The position numbers were made by a program, and so were the translations under genes. Shown piece after piece: positions 23,922 through 33,858 of a stretch of DNA of 64,000 nucleotides. Position 1 is the first letter of the stretch, and the number at the start of each line of letters is the position of its first letter. This DNA comes from Anadara kagoshimensis (lineage: Eukaryota > Mollusca > Bivalvia > Arcoida > Arcidae): contig CM037869.1 in NCBI GenBank assembly GCA_021292105.1, positions 41,561,849-41,625,848 of the forward strand, read 5' to 3'. The notes under the pieces were generated by a model, which did no database searches, was not told where the DNA came from, and was given only the letters and a program-made list of their open reading frames with translations.

Positions 23922-24144
23922 ATACAGACCTGTCGAAAGATTAACATGGCGTAAATGAAAAGAAGACCTAGTAGCCGAGATATACATCACCAGTAACCGA
24001 AAAGCAACCAATAAGATAGATAACAACTGCTGAAAAGCTGTCGAGATGTACATGTAGCTAACGGGGGGGGGGGGGGCCGAGATGAGCTGCCGATTCGGCA
24101 CTAATTCGTTTGTTTAGTGTTATACTTTTGGCAGACCTGTACTG
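23922..24144. mobile_element. TA-MITE-1 copy
   Basis: Ends ATACAGACCTGTCGAAAGAT and TTGGCAGACCTGTACTG. A G homopolymer (24063-24077) lies inside. Confidence 0.85.
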
Positions 24145-24357
24145 TATGTTTTAACGTCTGCTTGGCCTTGTTCTACTAACGTACATGTAGACCTTACGTC
24201 ATGAGCATGTCTCTGATTCGAAAAAGGCCGTCTGCCTTTTCGGCCTTTTCGGCTTGTCACAGGAAATGTACACGCAGTAAATTCAACAGTACAGCTAGAC
24301 TGAATTTCAGCAGATGAATTTTTTTGTATAGACATTAACCTGTCCGTTTGACCTTTA

Positions 24358-24534
24358 CAGTCAAGCCTGTCTATAAAGGCCACCCAAGGGAACCAGTAAA
24401 AGTGGCCTTTATGGGCAGGTGACCTTTATATACAGGTTGAAATAATAAGAATAAGAACAGTTGGGATGCAATTAAACTGGCCTTTATAAGCAGGTGGCCC
24501 TTATATAGAGGTGACCTTTAAGGCAGGTTGGACT
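24358..24534. mobile_element. TA-MITE-2 copy
   Basis: TA at 24356-24357 and 24535-24536. Ends CAGTCAAGCCTGTCTATAAA and AGGCAGGTTGGACTG. The interior repeats GTGGCCTTTAT motifs. Confidence 0.88.
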
Positions 24535-24809
24535 GTAATTTAAATATTCATCATGAACGAGTTCATTTATATAGGCAAACAAGTTTGACCTGTCCACTTG
24601 ACCTATCATTAATATTTATATAGCAGAATCCACTTAATGCATGTTTGTTTGTATGTAACCTTGAATGGTATTTAAATTTTTCTGAAACTTTTTAAAGCGT
24701 ACACGCGTCTGTACATTTTCGTCTGACCAATAATAATAATAGTTCTTGCACAGACCGCCTCGAAATAAGTAAAAAAAAATCTTGACAGGGGCGTAAAACG
24801 CCATTGTTC

Positions 24810-24810
<1 letters not shown>

Positions 24811-24850
<40 letters not shown>
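24811..24850. repeat. (AAT)n microsatellite
   Basis: Uninterrupted TAA/ATA triplets. Confidence 0.97.
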
Positions 24851-24852
<2 letters not shown>

Positions 24853-25009
24853 CTTTAGTAAATTCCATAATGCATGGCCATTTACTGAATTCCAACAAAT
24901 ATTTTCAATTCACAATCAGACACTCCGTCTTGAAAAACTAGACATAGTCAGAATACTTGGGTTGTTTTTTCTTCTTCTAAATTTGAAGGAACTGTCTCTC
25001 TTTTGAACG

Positions 25010-26060
25010 GACTGGTAATACCAAAAGTTATTCACAATATAGCTCCGTTTAGTACCAAAATCGGAAGATATTCAGAATTAAAAGTTCTCCACAAAAATAT
25101 ATATTAACTCCATTTAGTACCAAGATCAACAATTATCCACAATATAACTCCGTTTTAAACCAGAATCAGAAAAAAATCACCATATTACTCTCTCTTTTTT
25201 GGACCAGAACCGGAAGTTATTCACCATATAACACTCCGTTTTGAACCAGAATCAGAAAATATTCAACATATTATTTTGTTTTGAACCAGAATCAGGAGTT
25301 ATTCACAACACAGCTCTGTTAAGTACCAAACTTACAAGTTATAGTATTTACAATATAACTTCCTACTTGACACCAAAATCCGATTTTATCCAACATACAA
25401 CCCCGTTTGGAACCAGAATCGTCAGAAGTTATTCACAATATTAAAACTCTGTTCAAGTTATTGCCAAACTTATCAGCAGTTTTGAACGTCTGTTCGGTTT
25501 AACTCTCCCAAAATAAACGTAACTTCCTTTTTCCACCAGAAAAGCAGTTATTCAGAATAAAGCTCCGTTTTGACCTTGAATCTGGAGTAATTTAAGTTAT
25601 TAACAATATAGCTCCGTTTTGAACCAGAACTTATTCGTCATATATAACTCCGCTATCAACGTCTGTCCTGTTCGGTTTAACCCTGCCATAATATCTAGAT
25701 CTACCAGTTGAATAAGCAATTATTCAGAATAAAGCTCCGTTTTACACCAGAATCAGAACTTATATGCACAATAACTCCGTTTAGTACCAAATTCACAACT
25801 TCGTTTTGAACCAGATCCAGAACTTATTTACAATATAAACTCCACATTCATCGTTTAACCTTGCCATAATAAACATGGAAATGTAAAGACTTGTACACTA
25901 CCAAAAATATAAAACTTTTTCACAAAACAACTCCGTTTTGAACCAGAATCATAACTTATTCACCATATATAACTCCGCGCATTCAACGTCTGTCCTGTTC
26001 GGTTTATCCCTGCCATAATAAAACTTGGAGACGTAAAGACTCGTACAGTATAAATCAAAA
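25010..26060. repeat. Degenerate tandem array, about 40-60 bp units
   Basis: About 20 imperfect units built from AACTCCGTTTTGAACCAGAA and TCAGAAGTTATTCACAATAT. From about 25480 a longer pattern with CAACGTCTGTCCTGTTCGG and CTGCCATAATA recurs near 25650, 25850 and 25985, suggesting a higher-order unit. A short open frame (25241-25444) is a by-product. Confidence 0.85.
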
Positions 26061-26317
26061 CCCATTGACAAAACAACGGACTAAAAACTTCTATTTTTCT
26101 ATCAAACAATGTTAAAATGGGTAAGTATTGTTAGAGAGGACAGTCGAACATTAAAGATATTGTGACCGTATTGTATCGCTTCGCCAGATGTTTCTCACTT
26201 TGTCAATGCTAGTAGCTATTCTGTATTCGATTGTATTTATGACATTACAATAAAATTTCCTCCATATTTCCAATGTTTCTTTAGTTTTAAATTGTTCACA
26301 AGTTTTCAAAAGCCTAT

Positions 26318-26590
26318 TCAGAAATCCACACAGTTCTGCACAATGGCATCCCTAGCACTCGGGTTATAATAAATGAATGAAGGCAACCGGCATGCTGTTT
26401 TTCCGTATTGTAATAATTCATTTAAATTTCCAATGCATCCTGCTTTATGATAATTCAGTCGTGGTGTTATAACACAATCAGTTCGGTATGCAGCTTTTCT
26501 GCACTGAAAATCAAATCTACCATTGTATTTTATGAAACAACAGTATTCTGTAGCACAAGAAAACGCCACACACATCCTTACTCCATTCAC
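26318..26590 (-). CDS. Hypothetical cysteine-rich open frame
   Basis: This 90-codon minus-strand frame contains nine cysteines (for example CVAFSCATEYCC at residues 7-18, then single cysteines to near the C-terminus). It is free of simple repeats. Just upstream of the ATG, on the minus strand, TATCTTAG resembles a splice acceptor that would keep the frame open, so it could be a last exon. I do not recognise a family. There is no clear signal peptide within the frame and no upstream exon was found; the upstream side is occupied by a foldback and a SINE. It may well be chance. Confidence 0.25.
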   Translation of the reverse strand: MNGVRMCVAFSCATEYCCFIKYNGRFDFQCRKAAYRTDCVITPRLNYHKAGCIGNLNELLQYGKTACRLPSFIYYNPSARDAIVQNCVDF

Positions 26591-26610
26591 AACTAAGATA
26601 CATGTAGCTC

Positions 26611-26676
26611 TGTAAAATCTCCTAATGTAGTAGTCCGGACTTCATTAGGCGTTGGACTACATTAGAAGTTGTCACA
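26611..26676. mobile_element. Foldback X, 66-bp copy
   Basis: TAGCTC occurs at 26605-26610 and 26677-26682 as a 6-bp direct repeat. The element starts TGTAAAATCTCCTAATG and ends CATTAGAAGTTGTCACA, nearly inverted copies. The centre reads AGTCCGGACTTCATTAGGCG. Confidence 0.7.
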
Positions 26677-26838
26677 TAGCTCGCTTTGTCCGGGGGGGGG
26701 GGGGGGGGGGTCGTGAGCTCGAACCCCAGATGGGGTCAAACCAAAACTTGAAAATTGGTAGTGGCAGTTCTTTTGCCAACGACTTCGCATTTAGAAATGA
26801 AAGTCGCGGGGTCCTTCTGCCATATACATTGTACCATT
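26677..26838 (+). mobile_element. SINE-G, truncated
   Basis: A degraded head with box B-like GAGCTCGAACCCCAG is followed by the conserved body (CCAAAACTTGAAAATTGGTA and GAAATGAAAGTCGCGGGGTC). A 19-G run (26692-26710) replaces the anticodon region. Confidence 0.7.
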
Positions 26839-26932
26839 TTTTTTAAATTTAATCATAAAATACATTCAAAATATGGTATATGACAAATACCATTATTTTT
26901 AATGTATTTTATGATTAAATTTAAAAAATGGT
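26833..26932. repeat. Near-perfect palindrome, about 34-bp arms
   Basis: Arm 26833-26866 contains TAAATTTAATCATAAAATAC. It is mirrored at 26899-26932 (GTATTTTATGATTAAATTTA), with a 32-bp loop. It could be a small foldback element or a hairpin-forming sequence. Confidence 0.85.
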
Positions 26933-27084
26933 ATATGACACTTCGTTAATCCGTTTCACGACAGGCTTTTAAAAAGAATCTTCTTTAAATTTTAGTTTCT
27001 GCAACTTCAATTACGCGATCTTGAGATCTTATATCCGTGTTGCAATACATAACGAAATGAATCGAATAGACGTTAAAATATATA

Positions 27085-27118
27085 TGAGAGAGAGAGAGAG
27101 AGAGAAGCGAGAGAGAGA
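27085..27118. repeat. (GA)n microsatellite
   Basis: GA run with one AAGC interruption. Confidence 0.95.
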
Positions 27119-27736
27119 TCAATTTCATGTCGATTTCATTCTCTATCCCTTCTAACATCATAAATAAAAGTACGGATCAAGAATTCCCGAGAAAATCTAT
27201 GCTAATCAATAATCAATCAATGATAGATCAAAACCAATCAGTAATCATCGATCAATTATCAATTTTTACCATATATAAGAAATTCACCCGACTTTGTCTA
27301 CATGTACCTACCGTATATAGTTGTTGGTTGACGTTGTCAAGCACACATCGAGTATGGATAGAAATTCTATTGAAAAATAGCATTTGATTGTAAATGTAAA
27401 TATATGTAATTATTTTATTTTAGTCCCGTGTATAAATGAGACATTATTTTATTAAACCCGTATTAAACAGAGTAACAAATAGTTATTCATTTAGGATCTA
27501 GCCAGCCTTATTCACACGTATTAATGAAAGATTTTTGTCCATTCAATTAGCCCGACTATTTTCCATTGCTATAGAATTGTGAACAAACGCCCTTATTCAA
27601 AGTCACAATGCACGTTTATTCAACACAATACCGGCTTAGATAAGCTTGAAACACGCGTTTAAAGAAGAAGAATTTAAGTATTTAACATACAAATTGACTT
27701 CCTATTTTAGTTAGTTAGGTTAGGTTCTCGGACGCC

Positions 27737-27768
<32 letters not shown>

Positions 27769-27900
27769 AAAATGGGAAAAAATGAACTCAATCAAGCTAC
27801 AGACTGAAATTTTCTTACAACTTATTTATTATATTTATTTATTTATTTATTTATTTATTATTATTATTATTATTATATTATTATTATTATTATTATTATC
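27737..27900. repeat. (ATTT)n and (ATT)n microsatellites
   Basis: ATTT units at about 27737-27768 and 27828-27860, then ATT units to 27900, separated by about 60 bp of ordinary sequence. Confidence 0.9.
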
Positions 27901-27929
27901 AATAAACCACTACCACACCTCAGTTGATA

Positions 27930-28085
27930 GCTTACTAGCTTACTCCTAGTGTGGGAGGTCGGGACTCGAACCCCGACTGGATTCAGGCAAAAATTGAAAA
28001 ATGTAGCGACTGTTTCCGTCCACTTTATCTGACATGTAGCGGGTGACGTCTCGATATAAATACAAATATTCTTGACTAGGAAAAA
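27930..28085. mobile_element. SINE-G relic, rearranged
   Basis: Box B-like GGACTCGAACCCCGAC (minus sense) at about 27960-27975 and a plus-sense tail (GTGACGTCTCGATATAAATA) at about 28043-28062 lie next to each other in conflicting orientation. This suggests two fragments were joined. Confidence 0.55.
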
Positions 28086-28093
28086 AGTTCATT

Positions 28094-28096
<3 letters not shown>

Positions 28097-28138
<42 letters not shown>
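28097..28138. repeat. (CT)n microsatellite
   Basis: Uninterrupted CT run. Confidence 0.97.
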
Positions 28139-28142
<4 letters not shown>

Positions 28143-28149
28143 TCGATAT

Positions 28150-28640
28150 TCATTCAATCATGTATTTGTCGTACATGCAATATGACAAAAATTGACTCGT
28201 TTAGGGTTCATGAAAAAATCCTAAAATTATGAAATTAAGCAAATCATATGCTGTGAAGAGTAACTGTTCAAAATTTTATTCAGAATTTAATAGATGGAAG
28301 GGAAGGGCGGTTACAAATGGAAGTTTTCCCTGTTTGAGATGATAATATTGTAAGAGATCTTCATTGTAAATTTATACATTTTGTACCTATATTATTTTGT
28401 CCCAGACTTAAATTTTTATATAAATTGGTACTTTCATATTTTAATATTATCATCGAACAATACGATGGCTATATATATGCCTTCAAGAATCGAGGCATAA
28501 TAGAGCATTTTAAGTACGTACGTATGTTTCGACTTGATTGACCTGTTGTCTTGACCCCATGACTTTAGGCCAAAAGGATAATTCCGATTTCTTATTGTAG
28601 GGGGAAATACTCTGTTGGTAATGTACAAACGTAAGCAATG
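28150..28640. other. Unannotated left flank of helicase element
   Basis: No gene or repeat is recognised. Minus-strand short open frames run from here into the left inverted arm without identifiable motifs. Confidence 0.4.
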
Positions 28641-28655
28641 CGGAAGAAACATGGG

Positions 28656-28956
28656 CACAGGCATTTGTTTCTATGAATGAAAAAAAAATCGAGAAATTAC
28701 TATATAATAACACAAGGTGGTCATCTCTTTTTCAGGAGAATTACCACCAGTCCGCTTCAAACTGATTATTTCCATTTTTGCACGATAAAAATTCAAACAA
28801 ACCTGGTACCGTTCGATTCAAAACACTTTTATCTTTACGGTAATACACATTTTTGTATCCCTCGATAACCCCTCGCTTGAATAATTGACATATTTCTCAG
28901 CTATTCCAACGACTACGACAAATATCACACTTCCACTATATTCACTTCCGGTCCGC
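28656..28956 (+). repeat. Left terminal inverted repeat (301 bp)
   Basis: I compared it with 33859-34159 by eye and found no mismatch, including the 9-A homopolymer at 28680-28688. Identity stops abruptly after GGTCCGC (28956) on the inner side and before CACAGG (28656) on the outer side. Confidence 0.93.
28943..28951 (-). promoter_or_regulatory. ETS-type site in left arm
   Basis: CACTTCCGG (CCGGAAGTG on the other strand) matches the classic ETS/GABP core found in many animal promoters. It sits 5 bp from the inner edge of the arm, about 155-270 bp upstream of candidate plus-strand starts. Function is inferred only. Confidence 0.4.
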
Positions 28957-29107
28957 AGTTAATATTATTTTGAGTAAATAAAATGAGTTGTTTAAAAAAT
29001 ATAAACGTATAACAGTTTTAACATTTATATTTTTACACAAACAAAATAATACATATCTTAATTTAAAATCTGTGTTTTATTATTTTGACTATATTTATGT
29101 TCTCAAC

Positions 29108-31177
29108 ATGTACGCCATGACAAGTCAAGAGGGTTTCCAAATAAGAACGATAACTCCCGATGAAATCAAATTGACATTTGGTGGGAAATTTAAAACGGAC
29201 AATTTTGATACTTTTCAAAATGAGTGAATGCAGAAATAATTTTGCAATTACTTTTTGGTAAGTATAATGAGAGAACTCTCAATTTGTAATACAGCCAATT
29301 ATATTGACGTTTTGGGGAAATATATAAAGGAGATAGTACCAAATGAGGCTTTCTATGGTACTAGTACCTAGTCAAATTTGTGTTTCTGTAAACATGGAGA
29401 ATGCAGCATAGAGTTAAAAAAAAAATGACGGTACCTACATTTGTACGGGGGGGGGGGGATCAGATTTATGGACTGGCACAACATTTATGCAGTAAAAAAA
29501 AAAAAAAGATTAAAAAAAAAATGTTCAAAGTTTATTATGTTCTATATGTTCATGAGAGTGCATATTTCTCACAGGCACTTGTTTCATGAATAAAAAAAAT
29601 TATCGAGAAATTTTTGATTGTCAATATATATTTAGTTGATATGCAATTCTATGGCAGACCAAATGGGTTTTTATTCAAAAAATGGAGTTATCTACATTTA
29701 AACAGATATCTTTATTTCAAATAAAGATATCTCTTTCAAATACAGATATCTACATTTTCCAAAAATTAATGCTTTAATACAGATATCTCTAATTCAAATA
29801 TAGATTTCTGTATTTGAAATAGAGATATCTATATTTCATGTTTATGCATTGATTAAATAGGGTAAGGTGTTTTACGCCTACTCAAGAATATTTCACTTAT
29901 ACGAGGCGTCCAGTTTTCCATGGTGGAGGAAGACCCTGGTTTCACGAGGAGACGCCAGGTAGAACCACCGACCTGCGGTAAGGGAACTGAACAAACCCTT
30001 TCTCAGATAAGGCCGCGCTGTGCGGATTCGAACCTGCGACCTCATTGCTGAGAGACCACATGATTGTTGGCGCCCTGCCTAACCACTCGGCCACTGCGGC
30101 CTAATTGATTAAATAAAGTCAAATGCAGATATCTGTACTTATGTAGCTAAACGTTTACGTCGTAACAATTTCATTTTAGTGGTCAAAGTTTCATATTCAG
30201 AATTCTGTGAAAAAAAATTTAGTGATCCCCAATTGAAATCAACAAATAACTAATTTTTTAATGGGTCTCTAAAATGGTGGTGAGGGAGCAGTTATTAACC
30301 GACATCAAATATGAAACTAAAGTTAATAATCAAATATAAAAAGTCCCATCACCTTCTAAATAAAGATATCTGTATTTGAAACAAAGATATCTTTTTTGCA
30401 TTTCAGTGTCACTAAATAGAGATAGCTGTATTTGAAATATATATATCTTCATTTGTAACACAGATATCTGTATTTGAAATTCAAATATATTTATTTAGGG
30501 TTAGAATGTTCGTTTAATATAGATATCTATATTTGAAATAGATATATCTTTATTAAGTATATCAAATGTCGATATCTGTATTATGAATGTAGATATCTGT
30601 ATTTGAAATGCAGATATCTCTATTTATTGAATGAAAATCCATTTGGCTTACCATAAAATTCAGTAGCAATATTTACAAAAAAGAGAAATAAAATTTAAAA
30701 TAAGTTAAAATATAATTTTGCTCAAGAATGAAATGGCTCAATTTAAATAAAAAAAACTTTTTCTTAAGAATGAAAATGGCTCCCTTTAAATACTTAATAT
30801 AAGCAAAACATTGTTTACTTTGTAGGTTATCAGAGCATCTTGCATTTAATACTGGAAATACATCTCTTCATTTAATTTATGAACAATTGAAAGAAAACAG
30901 TATAATCCAAAACAAGGATCATGAGCATATAAGTGTTAACCTTGTTGCACATTTAATATCTGTATTATTTAAAAATGTACAAAAATCAACAGTCCACTGT
31001 CAGACCACAGGGAAACTTTTACAAAGTTACAAAAATATTTCAATACTACCATCTGTATGTAACAAAGAGATTCCATTTGAAAGTGTGTACAAAATGTTAC
31101 CTCCTAACTGGTTTATCTTTCATAAAGACTCCATCTCAGTTACATTTGGTCATTTATCTGAAGTTCGATTTTTGTAA
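29108..31177 (+). CDS. Possible second gene of the element (split, unassigned)
   Basis: I do not recognise this product. The best-supported part is 30825-31177. This open frame follows an acceptor-like TTTACTTTGTAG (ending 30824) and encodes about 117 residues (SEHLAFNTGNTSLHL near its start, LPPNWFIFHKDS near its end) before a TAA. A donor-like TTTTTG|GTAAGT at 29257/29258 ends a short frame from ATG 29220 in the compatible phase. A separate 39-codon frame from ATG 29108 (MYAMTSQEGF start) overlaps it in another phase and would need a one-base shift to join. The inferred 1.57-kb intron holds later insertions. The 3' end overlaps the helicase 3' end by 24 bp, convergently. Exon choice is inference. 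Confidence 0.3.
29401..29545. repeat. Homopolymer-rich stretch
   Basis: Successive A-runs (29417-29426, 29493-29506, 29511-29520) and a 12-13 base G-run (29447-29459) inside the putative intron. These are typical places for sequencing length errors. Confidence 0.85.
29570..29615 (+). repeat. Diverged internal copy of the element terminus
   Basis: CACAGGCACTTGTTTC, then ATGAATAAAAAAAA and ATCGAGAAATT, parallels the first 45 bp of the left arm (CACAGGCATTTGTTTC, then CTATGAATG and ATCGAGAAATT) in the same orientation. No matching inverted partner was seen nearby. It may be the left end of an older related insertion. Confidence 0.6.
29649..30656. mobile_element. Nested inverted-repeat insert rich in GATATC
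   Basis: Left end CTATGGCAGACCAAATGGGT and right end, reversed, TTATGGTAAGCCAAATGGAT, form an imperfect inverted repeat of about 50 bp (about 80 percent by eye). AATT borders both ends (29645-29648 and 30657-30660), a possible 4-bp duplication. About 16 copies of AGATATCT or close variants, often followed by GTATTTGAAAT, fill the interior on both sides of a later SINE. Non-coding. Confidence 0.6.
29860..30103 (-). mobile_element. SINE-S inserted inside nested insert
   Basis: ATTGATTAAATA lies at 29848-29859 and 30104-30115 as a 12-bp target-site duplication. On the minus strand: box A GTGGCCGAGTGGTTAGG near 30095, box B GGTTCGAATCC near 30026, a central segment, and a tail GTGAAATATTCTTGAGTAGG near 29895. 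This is the cleanest SINE-S copy in the window and the youngest layer in the helicase element. Confidence 0.92.
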
Positions 31178-33763
31178 AGTTTTTAAAGATGACATTCCAT
31201 GGTCAAATATGAAAGATTTTAACTTCAGATGTGTACTTAGTTTGTTGGCAGACTTGTCATTACAGAAAGCTTTGATGTTCAGTTCTGATGTAAGGGTAGA
31301 CTTAACATCAACCCTTTTGCGTAATGCATCAGTTTTTATTTTACCAACTTTATGAATGAAATCTTTCCTAAACTGATTGTCAGCCACACGACAAAATCTC
31401 TGAATAATGTCAGAATAAAGTTCTCGCAAACAATGATCTGCACTATCTTTATCAATAAACAAATATTTATCAGACTGTTCAAAAGACTGAAACAAAATTC
31501 TCCATTTGTTGAAAAGAGTTTCATTTTCTAGGAGGACAGAATGACAGTGATTTAAAAATTCCGTTCCATATAATTTAAAATTGCTTTCAGTTTGAACAGA
31601 AAGTCTCTCTTTTTCAATCGCTTGAACAAAAAGAAAAGCAGAATCAATGATGTTGGTTAATCCTTGGGAGAGATTTTGTTTACGCTGTGTTTCGAAAAGG
31701 GATTCCTTATATTCCGAATTATTTTCCAAATCTGCATAACTTGTTGTTAACGAGTCTAACATTTTAACTTTCAAAAAGGCTTTCCCAACTGAAATTCTAC
31801 TTTTTTTATTGTACATGTTGTTTTTTGCATGTTTCATATGATGATATCTACATTTCGCAACACAACGTCCAAATATATATCTTAACTTACCCTTAACAGA
31901 TTCAGAAATTTCTTTTCCTGTTGTATCTTTTGACACAGTTAAATGTTCTGACTGTTTTTCTATTACTAAAGACTTCACTTTATCAAAAATGTTACTACAG
32001 ATTTCATAATAGATATCTGAGGGCTCACCATCAGATATCAAGTGAACAAGAGCAGTGTATTCTGCAGATACAGAAAAGTTGTATAGTTCTGTACAGAATG
32101 CTGTCCATATCTTTGAATCTGTTGACACTGTTTTAACATTTCCACATGTTGCTTGAAAAATATCACTGAATTTGTGAAAAAGTTTATTTGAAAAAGTTTC
32201 CACAGTATTGATTCTGTTTTCAGTTAATGATTTAAAATAAGAACTTACCAGTTTTTCTCTTGGCGAAACTTTCTCTCCAGAAAAAATACTACAGATTTCA
32301 TTCATGTTAATGACTTTATGAACCTGTTCCTCTGGATCAAGAACATCAGAATCACTACTCATCAAAAAATCAATTTCTTCAATTTCTGTGTCACTAAAAT
32401 CAGATAATTCCTCCCCCTCCTCAAAGATTGAAATTGCAGGATGTGCTTTCTCTTCAGTCTGACTGGGAACAAAGTCAATTTTGCAACAAGTTGTGTCTTG
32501 AAAAAAATTCTTATGGCACTTTACACAGTCATCATAAAAGTCATATAAAATTTTCTCGTGTTTTATGACACAAGATGGATTAAAGCCCATTATACGTAGA
32601 CCCTTTTTTTCTGTTGCCCGACCTATTGCCACGCCAAACTGACCAGCTGCAAATATGCAACTGGCATCAACTTCTAACCTACTTAATGTCAACCCCTGAG
32701 ACTTATGGATTGTAATGGCAAATGCCAAACACAGAGGCAATTGTCTACGTGTTGCTACAACTTTATTGTCAGTGGTACTGAAGACAGTAAATGTTTCCTT
32801 TCTCAACTCTGTGTATAAAGTACTTTCAAAGTTTTTATTTTGGAAGTTTACACCAACAGTTTTATTAGTTTTGTCAATTTTCACACACAGTACCTCTTAA
32901 CCCATTGACAAGTTTGTCAGATAAATTTTTTAGCAGTAGAATAGAACAGCCAATCTTAAGGTGCAGTGTTTTAGGAACAGGCATTCTCTCAAGTTTGTTT
33001 GTATCACCCTCGTCAACTGAATGAAACACATGGTCATCACCTTCAATTTCCATTAATTACAAGCATTAAAAATAAAACAATCAAAATTCCGTGCACATAG
33101 ATGGATAGGTTCCTCGCCAGGTGGTAAAGGACGACTCAAGCGCTTAATTAAATTAAGAGTGTCATCAGGTAAATTTCCTCTCGACACATCATTCACAGCC
33201 TTAATAAAGTCTGGCTGATTTTGACGCATGACATCAGTTAATACAAATTTATGAATAAAATAGGTTTTAAAAATATCCGAGACAAAACAATATTCTCCTG
33301 GGTCATCCTTTAGGATGTCAGGAACTGGGGCTAACTGAAAAAAATCACCAACCCCCAGTACCTGAATTCCCCCAAATATTTTCTCACTTTTTCTTGTTTT
33401 CCTGCAAATATATTCTAATTGTTCGAATAAGCGTTTTGACAACATAGAAATTTCATCAATGATTAAGCAGTCTGTTGTTAAAATATTGTTCTTATATATT
33501 AAAAAATGTTCATTGTTAGAAATTTTGTCCAGTAAATTTTCGTTCGAATATCTACCATCGCCAATACCACACCACGAATGAACAGTTTGTCCCCCTATAT
33601 TAAGGGATGCTATCCCTGTAGTGGCTGTAAGCCTTACATTTATACACTTTTCTTTAAGTTTACGGGCAATTTCTTTACAAACAAAACTCTTTCCAGTGCC
33701 ACTCTGGCCTAAAATTAACAAGGAATGGCCATTTACCGCCTTTTGAACAATATCGTCTTGCAT
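31154..33763 (-). CDS. PIF1-like DNA helicase with long C-terminal extension (two frameshifts)
   Basis: Superfamily 1B 5'-3' DNA helicase. From ATG 33763 the first 236 residues carry Walker A GQSGTGKS (19-26), motif Ia RLTATTGIASLNIGG (44-58), Walker B IIDEIS (101-106), the PIF1-type motif III GGIQVLGVGDFFQLAPV (131-147) and motif IV LTDVMRQ (175-181). The frame then breaks near 33053. A second frame keeps the conserved LKIG..LLKNL and NGLRG motifs, and a second break falls in a GT run near 32885. The third frame carries motif V (AFAITIHKSQGLTL) and motif VI (QFGVAIGRA). The gap encodes helicase core, so it is not an intron. About 480 further residues include an acidic stretch (EEGEELSDFSDTEIEE) and no domain I know. 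It resembles cellular PIF1 more than Helitron helicase; no Rep domain. The breaks may be mutations or base-calling errors. Confidence 0.9.
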
Positions 33764-33858
33764 TCTTGTCGTTTTACCTGTTTTACAATTTCTACTTTCG
33801 ATTTGTGATTCTATTTATTCACCGACCAATCAAATATGGTCATCATATTCCCTGCGCA

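Noticed and set aside
23631-23954. 107-codon frame with a signal-peptide-like start
   Set aside because: Its 3' part enters a TA-MITE-1 end, it has no recognisable domain, and codon choice is unremarkable.
28677-28868. 63-codon frame identical to one at 33947-34138
   Set aside because: The identity is due to the inverted arms themselves; I treat the frames as non-coding unless expression is shown.
32885-33052. Intron between the two helicase frames
   Set aside because: The interval encodes conserved PIF1 core motifs in a third frame, so removing it would delete essential helicase sequence.
31154-33763. Helitron origin for the helicase
   Set aside because: No Rep/HUH domain is visible, the motif V/VI wording is closer to cellular PIF1, and the long inverted ends with a flanking direct repeat do not fit canonical Helitrons.
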